From positions 1-7,627 of the forward strand of contig DTXA01000465.1 in assembly GCA_012962735.1 (NCBI GenBank): a DNA stretch of 7,627 bases, written 5' to 3'. The notes beneath the pieces were generated by a model that was not told where the DNA came from, made no database searches, and was given only the letters and a program-made list of their open reading frames with translations. The DNA comes from Candidatus Latescibacterota bacterium (GTDB lineage Bacteria > Latescibacterota > 4484-107 > B68-G9). Below are positions 1 to 5,862 of the stretch, in pieces (within the stretch, counting starts at the first letter, position 1; every line of letters begins with the position of its first letter). Made by a program: the position numbers and the translations under genes.

Positions 1-567
1 GAGGTCACGGTGGGGGGCAAGAGCTATCCCCTCGAGGAGCCCTTCTTCGTTTTGGCCACCCAGAATCCTATAGAGCAGGAAGGCACCTACCCCCTCCCGG
101 AGGCCCAGTTGGACCGGTTTATGTTCGAGCTTTGGATAGATTACCCCTCCGAGGAGGAGGAACGCCAGATCGTCCGAGCTACCACCGGAGCTACCCTCCC
201 CGAGGTGAGGAGGGTATTAGACGCCCAAAGGATCGTGGAGCTACAGAGGCTGGTGCGGCGGGTCCCGGTGTCGGACAAAGTTATAGAGTACGCCGTGGAC
301 CTAGTGAGGGACACCAGGCCATCCCAGAAGGCTCCGGACTTCGTGCGCCGGTGGGTGCGGTGGGGGGCCGGACCCAGGGCTTCTCAGTATCTGATCTTGG
401 GGGCTAAGACCAAGGCCGTTTTGGACGGCCGGTATACCCCCTCGGTCGAGGACGTGCGAGCCATCGCCCTACCGGTGCTGCGCCATAGGATCGTGACGAG
501 TTTTCATGCTGAGGCCGATGGCGTCGGTACGGACGAGATCGTGCGGCGGCTGTTGGACGGGAGGTAG
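1..567 (+). CDS. MoxR-family AAA+ ATPase, C-terminal part (5' end outside window)
   Basis: The frame is open from the first base, so the start, Walker A and probably Walker B lie upstream; 188 residues are visible. Residues 18-23 (LATQNP) are the sensor 1 strand, residues 34-40 (EAQLDRF) the conserved arginine-finger segment, and residues 122-128 (GAGPRAS) the sensor 2 region, followed by the helical lid ending at a TAG. This order is typical of MoxR ATPases, which act as chaperone-like ATPases in the cytoplasm, usually with a DUF58 and von Willebrand factor A partner, in assembly or activation of other proteins. The usual visible spacing suggests an intact end. No DUF58 gene follows: the next gene is a DAHP synthase behind a hairpin and a candidate promoter, so this looks like the last gene of its operon. 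The client protein cannot be told. Confidence 0.93.
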   Translation, partial: EVTVGGKSYPLEEPFFVLATQNPIEQEGTYPLPEAQLDRFMFELWIDYPSEEEERQIVRATTGATLPEVRRVLDAQRIVELQRLVRRVPVSDKVIEYAVDLVRDTRPSQKAPDFVRRWVRWGAGPRASQYLILGAKTKAVLDGRYTPSVEDVRAIALPVLRHRIVTSFHAEADGVGTDEIVRRLLDGR

Positions 568-605
568 GGTTGCGGAATTTCGCAGAAAGGGGCGGGGTCC
601 CGCGG

Positions 606-650
606 GGGAGATCTTTAAGCTCGATCGGGATCTTCCTGTTTTACTTTGTC
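606..650 (+). terminator. Possible intrinsic terminator after the MoxR gene
   Basis: GGGAGATC at 606-613 pairs with GATCTTCC at 629-636, giving an 8 bp stem with one G-U pair and a 15-nt loop. A T-rich stretch follows at 637-650 (TGTTTTACTTTGTC). The loop is long and the T run is interrupted, so this is a plausible but not strong terminator. A smaller GC hairpin (GCGG/CCGC around 592-603) lies just upstream. Confidence 0.35.
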
Positions 651-667
651 CCCCTTAATGTTATATT
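640..667 (+). promoter_or_regulatory. Candidate sigma70-type promoter for the DAHP synthase gene
   Basis: TTTACT at 640-645 (4 of 6 matches to TTGACA) is followed after a 16-nt spacer by TATATT at 662-667 (5 of 6 matches to TATAAT). Transcription would start near 674, leaving a leader of about 45 nt before the ATG at 719. The site lies in the most AT-rich stretch between the first two genes. It is only a consensus match, and it overlaps the T-rich tail of the terminator-like hairpin. Confidence 0.35.
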
Positions 668-704
668 CCTGGACGAGGACGGTACGTTACTTGCTTCTTT
701 AAAA

Positions 705-713
705 AAGGGGTGA
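705..713 (+). promoter_or_regulatory. Ribosome binding site deciding the DAHP synthase start
   Basis: AAGGGGTGA lies 5 nt before the ATG at 719. The in-frame GTG at 710 falls inside this sequence and has no ribosome binding site of its own, so the ATG is the better start. Confidence 0.6.
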
Positions 714-718
714 GCGCT

Positions 719-1543
719 ATGGGGGATAAAGGATACCGCTTGGTCTCCCGGGAATTCCAAGAAGCCTATAGGGATGGCCGCACCCGTGTGGTGAGGGTGG
801 GGGAAGTGGAGATAGGAGAGGGAAGGCCGGTGATCGTAGCAGGCCCCTGCGCTGTGGAGAGCCGGGAGCAGACTTTGGAGATAGCCGAGGCGGTGAAGGA
901 GGCCGGGGCGGACATGCTAAGAGGAGGGGCCTTCAAGCCGAGGACCTCCCCTTACAGCTTCCAGGGGCTCGGGGAGAAGGGGCTGGAGATATTGGCGGAG
1001 GCGAGGGAGCTGACGGGGCTCCCGGTGGTGTCCGAGGTCTTGGACCCAAGGCTCGTGGGCCTCGTGGGACAGTATGTAGACATGCTCCAGATAGGCTCCC
1101 GGAGCATGCAGAACTTCCCCCTTCTGGTTGAAGTGGGAAGGTACGGCAAGCCCGTGCTCCTTAAGCGGGGCATGGCCGCCACCCTCAGGGAGTGGCTCTG
1201 CGCCGCAGAATACATAGCCAAGGAAGGGAATTTAGATATAGTCCTGTGCGAGAGAGGTGTGAGGACATCCGTCAGCGGACTTTACGACAGGTTCACGCTC
1301 GACTTGGATGTGATAGCTCCCCTTAAAAAGGAGACCTTCCTCCCCATATTGGTGGACCCGAGCCACAGCACAGGGAGGGCCGAGATGGTGCCCTATGCGG
1401 CCAGGGCCGGGATAGGGGCCGGCGCCCACGGGCTCCTTATAGAGGTCATAGGGGAGAACGCCGACCCGGATACTGTGTTCTCGGACGGTAAGCAGGGGAT
1501 AAGGCCCTCGGTGCTGAGGGAGCTGATAAGGGAGATAAGATGA
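719..1543 (+). CDS. aroF: 3-deoxy-7-phosphoheptulonate (DAHP) synthase, type I-beta, single-domain
   Basis: This cytoplasmic enzyme condenses phosphoenolpyruvate with erythrose 4-phosphate, the first step of the shikimate pathway. The 274-residue protein shows the family's marks in order: GPCAVES (42-48), RGGAFKPRTSPYSFQG (68-83), LLKRGM (147-152), CERGVRT (177-183) and DPSHSTGR (213-220). The expected metal ligands are C44, H216, E242 and D256. The ATG at 719 is preferred over an in-frame GTG at 710, which sits inside the ribosome binding site. The Thermotoga type carries about 65 extra N-terminal residues forming a ferredoxin-like feedback domain. Here an in-frame TAA at 656-658 rules that out, so the enzyme resembles the unregulated Pyrococcus form. 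One oddity is that the usual EVHPEP segment near the C-terminus reads EVIGEN, keeping the ligand Glu but not the His. No other aromatic pathway gene is nearby. The symbol is a family-level choice; aroG or aroA are also used. Confidence 0.95.
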   Translation: MGDKGYRLVSREFQEAYRDGRTRVVRVGEVEIGEGRPVIVAGPCAVESREQTLEIAEAVKEAGADMLRGGAFKPRTSPYSFQGLGEKGLEILAEARELTGLPVVSEVLDPRLVGLVGQYVDMLQIGSRSMQNFPLLVEVGRYGKPVLLKRGMAATLREWLCAAEYIAKEGNLDIVLCERGVRTSVSGLYDRFTLDLDVIAPLKKETFLPILVDPSHSTGRAEMVPYAARAGIGAGAHGLLIEVIGENADPDTVFSDGKQGIRPSVLRELIREIR

Positions 1544-1571
1544 GAGGCCTTGCCCTTCTAAGGGAGGCCTC
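1544..1571 (+). terminator. Strong hairpin right after the DAHP synthase stop codon (terminator-like, no T run)
   Basis: GAGGCCT (1544-1550) pairs perfectly with AGGCCTC (1565-1571). Inside it CCCT (1553-1556) pairs with AGGG (1561-1564) around a TCTA loop, leaving a 2-nt TG bulge, for 11 bp in all. It starts at the base after the TGA. No T run follows, so it may end transcription by another route, protect the mRNA 3' end, or start the leader of the next operon. Confidence 0.45.
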
Positions 1572-1598
1572 CGGGATGGACTGTATACTCTAGAACGC

Positions 1599-1658
1599 TG
1601 GAGAGAAGGGGAACTCCATACCGAGGAAACGTGCTCCGGGTAGCCCGTGCCACGTTCC
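1599..1658 (+). promoter_or_regulatory. Paired inverted repeats in the leader of the HzsA-related operon
   Basis: Two further inverted repeats fill the gap before the operon. TGGAG (1599-1603) pairs with CTCCA (1614-1618) across a 10-nt loop. GGAAACGTG (1625-1633) pairs with CACGTTCC (1651-1658) with one bulged A, and encloses CGGG (1637-1640) and CCCG (1644-1647) around a TAG loop. I tried to fit common riboswitch cores (TPP, glycine, cobalamin, c-di-GMP, fluoride) and found no convincing match. A TATACT at 1584-1589 could be a -10 box, but no -35 box stands at the right distance. The role is unknown. Confidence 0.35.
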
Positions 1659-1730
1659 ATCGCAACCGCCCCGCTCAGGAGTTGTGAGGAGGATAAGTCG
1701 CAGGAGATGAGAAAGGTTAGGGGAGGGCCC

Positions 1731-3770
1731 ATGAAGGTCTTGAGGTGGACCTTAGTGTACGTTGCGGCGGTGGTCCTTGCGTCCTGCTTTCCGAGGTTTT
1801 GGGAGCGTAGGCCTTCGTTTACCTACCCCATAGTCTTCACCCAGTACCCCCTTCACACGGAGGAGCGTGGAGGGGGTTTCGTTTTCCGGCCTGCTAGGCC
1901 CCTTCCCCTGGGCAGCAGGATAGTGCTCCTGTATCCAGGGGAGGAAGGGCCCAAGGTCCTCACCCCGGAGTTCGCCGCCGCAGGCTACCCCGATGTCGAA
2001 CCGAGCGGGGAGCATATAGTCTTCGCAGGGAAGCTCAGGCCGGAGGACAACTGGGACATATGGGAGATGGATGCTGATGGGAGCAACAAGCGCAAGGTGA
2101 CGGACGGAGATATGGGGGACTGCATAGACCCCGTGTACCTCTGTCATTCCCCCCTGACCCCTCCGGAGTTCACGGATTACGTCCGGTGGGTGGCGTTCGT
2201 GAGCAATAAGGCCGGAGCTTACGACGAACATATGAGCGGTCCAGCGACGGCGATATATGTCCGGACCCTGGAGCCGGCAGCCCCTCCGAGGGATACGGTG
2301 GTAACTTGGCGGGTTACCTTTAACCTCAGCAGCGACTTCTCCCCCACGGTCCTCAGGGATGGCAGGACCTTGTTCGCAAGTTGGCAACATATGGGGAACA
2401 GGAGATATCCCAACGGCATATTTGCCCTGCTGGCGATCAACTGGGCGGGCACCGGCCTGAACCTCTTCTACGGTAACCATCAGGGGGCCTTAGTTAAAAC
2501 GATGCCCTGCGAAATACGCAAACCGAGGTGGGCGGTGGTCTTCATAGATTCCGACGGGGATACCCCGGATGGGTCGGGCAGGCTTGCCTGGGTGCTGATG
2601 CGCAGGCCACTTCGCACCCACAGGGTTTTAAGCAGGGACGAGGGCTTTTACTTCACTCCACATCCCATGCCGGACGGGAGGCTCGCCGTTGCTTACAAGC
2701 CCACATGGGAGGGAGATTACGGGATATACTTCTTCGATTTCCAAAAGGGCACTGTCGGCAGGGTCGTTTACGACGACCCGGATTGGAACGATATAGATCC
2801 CGTGGCCGTGGTCCGACATCCTGAGCCCAAGGGTCGAATCACCATAGTCGTGGACAGCAAGCAGACCGGCCATCTACAATGTCTCAGCGTCTATGACTCG
2901 GACCAGCCAGATGTCCGGAAGCTCCGGCCGGGCCAGGTCAAGAGGGTGAGGTTCGTGGAGGGGATACCGGTGAGCGAGGAGGAGGCCCAAAGGCTCTGCA
3001 AGCTCCCTCTCGGCATAGGACAGGCAGGGCCTGGGTCCACCTCCAACGGGGCCACCGCCTTCGTTCAGACGAGGATAATAGGGGAGGCTCCGGTGGAAGA
3101 GGACGGCTCCTTCTATGTGGAGATAGCCGCGGACACCCCTTTCTTCATACAGCTTTTAGACGAAGATGGTATGGCCCTGAAGACCATGAAGGGGTGGATG
3201 TGGGTAAGGAGGGGCAGCCGAAGGGGATGCATAGGATGCCACGAGGACAAGGAGCTTGCCCCGGAGAACAGAATCAGCATAGCGCTGCGCAAGGCCACCC
3301 CTGCACAGATAGGGTATCCGGTGAAGGCTCCTCCCGAGGAAAGGCGCACGGTGGACTTCAGAAGGGACATTATGCCGATAATCAGGGCCAAGTGCATAAG
3401 CTGCCATTCCGGAGCATCTCCTGCCGGTAGGCTGGACTTAGGGACCGAAATGGTAGAGCACGAGGGGAAGGCGTTCTTCAACAGGACATACGAGAGCCTG
3501 CTTCAACCTATGGAGGGCAAGCCACTCTCGGTGGGAGGGAAGTACGTCCATCCCGGGGATTCGAGGGACAGCCCTCTAATCTGGCATCTTTACGGCAGGC
3601 AGATAGGAGAACAATATGAAAAAGCTCCCTACGACAGGCCCATAGTGCAGATGCCTCCCAAGATGCCGCTCACGGAAGACGAGGTGAGGACGTTCGTGGA
3701 GTGGATAGACCTCGGTGCGCAGTGGGATAACATACCCGGTCCTGATCCGTGCGAAGAGGAATTAAGGTGA
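1731..3770 (+). CDS. HzsA-related diheme lipoprotein (hydrazine synthase alpha-like: propeller, middle heme domain, C-terminal cytochrome c)
   Basis: A 679-residue exported protein. Residues 1-19 form a lipoprotein signal with lipobox LASC, so C19 should be lipidated and the protein membrane-anchored outside the cytoplasm. Residues of about 40-400 form a TolB/WD40-like propeller, clearest at 107-124 (NWDIW, then DADG). A segment near 380-415, with C384 followed by VYDSD and VEGIP, and the block before the first heme (EEDGSF, DEDGMALKTMKGW) resemble the hydrazine synthase alpha middle domain. Heme motifs are CIGCH (500-504) and CISCH (555-559). The C-terminal MPPKMPLTEDE (641-651) and WIDLGAQW resemble planctomycete-type cytochrome c ends and may supply a Met heme ligand. 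The start at 1731 has GGGAGG 4 nt upstream; the in-frame ATG at 1707 would only lengthen the signal. It is shorter than anammox HzsA (about 800 residues). It heads a four-gene operon. The domain family is fairly sure, the reaction is not. Confidence 0.8.
   Translation: MKVLRWTLVYVAAVVLASCFPRFWERRPSFTYPIVFTQYPLHTEERGGGFVFRPARPLPLGSRIVLLYPGEEGPKVLTPEFAAAGYPDVEPSGEHIVFAGKLRPEDNWDIWEMDADGSNKRKVTDGDMGDCIDPVYLCHSPLTPPEFTDYVRWVAFVSNKAGAYDEHMSGPATAIYVRTLEPAAPPRDTVVTWRVTFNLSSDFSPTVLRDGRTLFASWQHMGNRRYPNGIFALLAINWAGTGLNLFYGNHQGALVKTMPCEIRKPRWAVVFIDSDGDTPDGSGRLAWVLMRRPLRTHRVLSRDEGFYFTPHPMPDGRLAVAYKPTWEGDYGIYFFDFQKGTVGRVVYDDPDWNDIDPVAVVRHPEPKGRITIVVDSKQTGHLQCLSVYDSDQPDVRKLRPGQVKRVRFVEGIPVSEEEAQRLCKLPLGIGQAGPGSTSNGATAFVQTRIIGEAPVEEDGSFYVEIAADTPFFIQLLDEDGMALKTMKGWMWVRRGSRRGCIGCHEDKELAPENRISIALRKATPAQIGYPVKAPPEERRTVDFRRDIMPIIRAKCISCHSGASPAGRLDLGTEMVEHEGKAFFNRTYESLLQPMEGKPLSVGGKYVHPGDSRDSPLIWHLYGRQIGEQYEKAPYDRPIVQMPPKMPLTEDEVRTFVEWIDLGAQWDNIPGPDPCEEELR
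3228..3242 (+). other. c-type heme binding motif 1 (CIGCH) of the HzsA-related protein
   Basis: Encodes C500-I-G-C503-H504, followed by E-D-K-E. It corresponds to the heme alpha-I position of hydrazine synthase. In the anammox enzyme, as I recall, the proximal iron ligand is a Tyr four residues after the motif His; here that place is E508. Confidence 0.85.
3393..3407 (+). other. c-type heme binding motif 2 (CISCH) of the HzsA-related protein
   Basis: Encodes C555-I-S-C558-H559 after DIMPIIRAK, the usual lead-in of a cytochrome c domain. It corresponds to the second heme of the alpha-subunit plan. M641 or M645 downstream are candidate sixth ligands. Confidence 0.88.
3755..3760 (+). promoter_or_regulatory. 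Ribosome binding site deciding the flavodoxin start
   Basis: AGAGGA lies 6 nt before the GTG at 3767 and inside the end of the HzsA-related gene. It favours the GTG at 3767, which overlaps the upstream TGA in a GTGA, over the in-frame GTG at 3749. Confidence 0.6.
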
Positions 3771-4231
3771 AAAGCTTGATAATATGCATCTCAGTTCATC
3801 ACGGAAACACCGAGAGGGTGGCAAGGGCGATGGCGGAGGTCTTGGGAGCTGAGGTCGTAAAGCCACATCAGGTCGAGGTGGAAGGGCTTTCGAACTACGA
3901 TCTCATAGGGTTCGGCTCGGGGATACATTTCCAGAGGCACCATAGAGCCATTTTGGGCCTCGTGAAGAAGCTTCCTGTACTTGAAGGGAAGAAAGCCTTT
4001 ATATTCTCGACCAGGGGTGTCGGCCCTGTAGTACTTTACCATAAGCCTTTGAGGAAGAAGTTATTGAAAAGAAAACTCGAAGTGATAGGCGAATTCTCGT
4101 GCAAAGGCTTCAACACCGTCGGGCCTCTGAAGCTCTTCGGCGGGATGAACAGGGGAAGGCCGAACGAGGAGGACCTTGAGGAGGCGAAGGCTTTTGCGGA
4201 GCGTCTGAAGGCTGAGATCGAAGGAGGATAG
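3767..4231 (+). CDS. Short-chain flavodoxin-family protein
   Basis: A 154-residue cytoplasmic protein with no signal peptide or membrane segment. The first strand and FMN phosphate loop are seen in LIICISVHHGNTERVA, with HGNTERVA at the place of the TxxGNTxxVA signature. Later segments fit the fold: YDLIGFGSGIHF (about 46-57), GKKAFIFSTRGVGP for the central strand and flavin loop, and the C-terminal GRPNEEDLEEAKAFAERL helix typical of small flavodoxin-domain proteins of anaerobes. It would carry electrons by FMN. The GTG start overlaps the stop of the upstream gene by 4 nt, so the two are probably translationally coupled. The next gene starts 3 nt after its TAG. A cytoplasmic flavoprotein between genes for exported heme and propeller proteins is unexpected. 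It might feed electrons toward the complex or serve its maturation, but neither is shown. Confidence 0.85.
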   Translation: MKSLIICISVHHGNTERVARAMAEVLGAEVVKPHQVEVEGLSNYDLIGFGSGIHFQRHHRAILGLVKKLPVLEGKKAFIFSTRGVGPVVLYHKPLRKKLLKRKLEVIGEFSCKGFNTVGPLKLFGGMNRGRPNEEDLEEAKAFAERLKAEIEGG

Positions 4232-4234
4232 GCT

Positions 4235-5860
4235 ATGCGGAAGATATTGGCATTCTGGTTGATAGTGCCGGCTTTGGCTTACGCTGGTAGCCTTCCGGTG
4301 TTTGTGAACGTCACCGAGGAAGCAGGGATAGATTTCCGCCACACCTTCGGGGACGAGCATATGAGCTCAATTTTGGAATCCACAGGTCCTGGGTGTGCGT
4401 TTTTGGACTACGATCAGGATGGATATTTGGATATATACGCTGTCAACGGTCGTTACTTGGAGGGAATAAGCGATCCAGATTCCCCTTACAGGGGCCAGAG
4501 GCTTACGAATGTGCTCTACAGGAACAACGGGGACGGGACGTTTACAGATGTGACCGAAGAGGCGGGAGTCGGGGATACGGGATACGGGATGGGAGTCGTC
4601 GTGGGAGATTACAACAACGATGGGTACCCGGACATATACGTCACCAACTACGGGCCCAACGTACTCTATAGGAACAACGGGGATGGGACTTTCACGGATG
4701 TGACAGAAGAGGCGGGGGTCGGAAGCCCGCTCTGGAGCGTGGGGGGGTGCTTTTTGGACTACGACAACGACGGAGATCTGGACCTGTACGTGGGGAATTA
4801 CTTGGAGTTCGACCCGGACTTCAAGGTATGCTTCTCTGCGGAGGTCTTCCCAGGTCCCCTCTCCTACGCCGGACAGCCTGATGTGCTTTACAGGAACAAC
4901 GGGGATGGGACTTTTACGGATGTGACAAGGGAAGCTGGGGTGTATAACCCCGAGGGCAGGGCTATGAGCGTGGGCGCCGGGGACTTCGATGGGGACGGGG
5001 ACTTAGACATCTTCGTGTGCAACGACGCTATGGAGAACTATCTATATCGCAACAACGGTGATGGGACTTTCACCGATGTGGCCTTGGAGGTCGGAGCTGC
5101 TATGGGGGAGTTCGGGGAGGCGGTTTCCTCTATGTCGCCCGATTTTGCGGACTACGACAACGACGGGGACTTAGACATCTTCGTACCCGATATGGGATAT
5201 TCTTGTCTTTACCGCAATATGGGAGGTTACTTTGAAGAATATACCGCCCCCGCTGGGGTGGCGGCCATGCTCGGACAATACATCTCGTGGGCGGGGTACT
5301 TCATAGATTACGACAACGACGGGTGGAAGGACCTGTTCATAACCAATGGGGACGCCCACCACCTCTATCCCGAGGAGGACATACTTTTCCGGAACAACCA
5401 CGACGGGACGTTTACAGATGTGGCCCTCCAGTCGGGAGATTACTTCACCAAGGAGGAGTACATCGGAAGGGGATCTGCATTCGGGGATTACGACAACGAT
5501 GGAGACATAGATATATACGTGGCCAACTTGGACGGCCCAGGTGTGCTTCTTCGCAACGACGGGGGCAACCGGAACTTCTGGTTAATGTTGAAGTTGGTGG
5601 GTGTTAAAAGCAACAGGGATGCGGTGGGAGCCTGGGTGACGGTGCGGGCTGGGGATCTGGTACAGGTGGGACAGGTGCGGGCCGGAGGGGGATATCTATC
5701 AAGCAGCGACATAAGGCTGCACTTCGGCCTCGGTGACCGCCCTAAGGTGGACGAGGTGGAGATCAGATGGCCGAGTGGAATTGTCCAGAAGCTTAAAGAA
5801 GTAGCGGCCAACCAAATCCTTACTATAACCGAACCTGCTGAGGTAACTGAGGGGAGGTAA
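4235..5860 (+). CDS. Exported FG-GAP/VCBS seven-repeat propeller with C-terminal ASPIC/UnbV domain (CRTAC1-like)
   Basis: 541 residues. Residues 1-17 form a Sec signal (MRKILAFWLIVPALAYA, cleavage probably after AYA), so the protein is exported. Seven calcium-loop motifs of the DxDxDG type follow (FLDYDQDGYLD, VGDYNNDGYPD, FLDYDNDGDLD, AGDFDGDGDLD, FADYDNDGDLD, FIDYDNDGWKD, FGDYDNDGDID), each followed by a blade ending near LYRNNGDGTFTDV. This fits a seven-bladed calcium-binding FG-GAP propeller. Residues of about 460-535 (VGAWVTVRAGD, GGGYLSSSD, FGLGD, EIRWPSG) are a classic ASPIC/UnbV domain. AAGGAGGA lies 6 nt before the ATG. The family is common in Planctomycetes, Verrucomicrobia, Acidobacteria and related bacteria and is thought to bind proteins or glycans; no enzyme activity is established. 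In this operon it is a candidate scaffold or binding subunit for the neighbouring heme proteins. Confidence 0.92.
   Translation: MRKILAFWLIVPALAYAGSLPVFVNVTEEAGIDFRHTFGDEHMSSILESTGPGCAFLDYDQDGYLDIYAVNGRYLEGISDPDSPYRGQRLTNVLYRNNGDGTFTDVTEEAGVGDTGYGMGVVVGDYNNDGYPDIYVTNYGPNVLYRNNGDGTFTDVTEEAGVGSPLWSVGGCFLDYDNDGDLDLYVGNYLEFDPDFKVCFSAEVFPGPLSYAGQPDVLYRNNGDGTFTDVTREAGVYNPEGRAMSVGAGDFDGDGDLDIFVCNDAMENYLYRNNGDGTFTDVALEVGAAMGEFGEAVSSMSPDFADYDNDGDLDIFVPDMGYSCLYRNMGGYFEEYTAPAGVAAMLGQYISWAGYFIDYDNDGWKDLFITNGDAHHLYPEEDILFRNNHDGTFTDVALQSGDYFTKEEYIGRGSAFGDYDNDGDIDIYVANLDGPGVLLRNDGGNRNFWLMLKLVGVKSNRDAVGAWVTVRAGDLVQVGQVRAGGGYLSSSDIRLHFGLGDRPKVDEVEIRWPSGIVQKLKEVAANQILTITEPAEVTEGR
4511..5440 (+). repeat. Internal repeats in the FG-GAP gene
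   Basis: A unit encoding LYRNNGDGTFTDV recurs nearly unchanged at the DNA level, starting at about 4511, 4661, 4883, 5039 and 5381, with a weaker copy near 5208. The first two are 150 nt apart. DNA identity is high around the AACAACGGGGA core, which points to duplication or gene conversion within the gene as well as selection on the calcium loop. Confidence 0.8.
5851..5857 (+). promoter_or_regulatory. Ribosome binding site deciding the GTG start of the propeller-cytochrome fusion
   Basis: GGGGAGG lies 5 nt before the GTG at 5863 and overlaps the end of the FG-GAP gene. The GTG is followed at once by a basic, then hydrophobic, stretch that makes a signal sequence, which supports it as the start. 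Confidence 0.65.
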
Positions 5861-5862
5861 CA

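Noticed and set aside
570..713. A 47-codon frame with a TTG start directly after the MoxR stop, ending VIFLDEDGTLLASLKKG, faintly like the core of DUF192 proteins.
   Set aside because: It is short, has unusual codon choice for this genome, overlaps the terminator-like hairpin and candidate promoter, and lacks the rest of any DUF192 domain. At most it is a gene remnant.
1584..1589. TATACT as the -10 box of an operon promoter.
   Set aside because: No TTGACA-like hexamer lies 15-19 nt upstream; that stretch is part of the hairpin after the DAHP synthase gene.
1752..2480. A long open frame on the minus strand, 242 codons.
   Set aside because: It is the antisense shadow of the HzsA-related gene; it has no recognisable domain, and the plus-strand frame has a signal, propeller and heme motifs.
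5488..5811. A 107-codon minus-strand frame opposite the ASPIC/UnbV domain.
   Set aside because: It has low-complexity composition and no domain or good start, and the plus-strand frame is a textbook UnbV domain.
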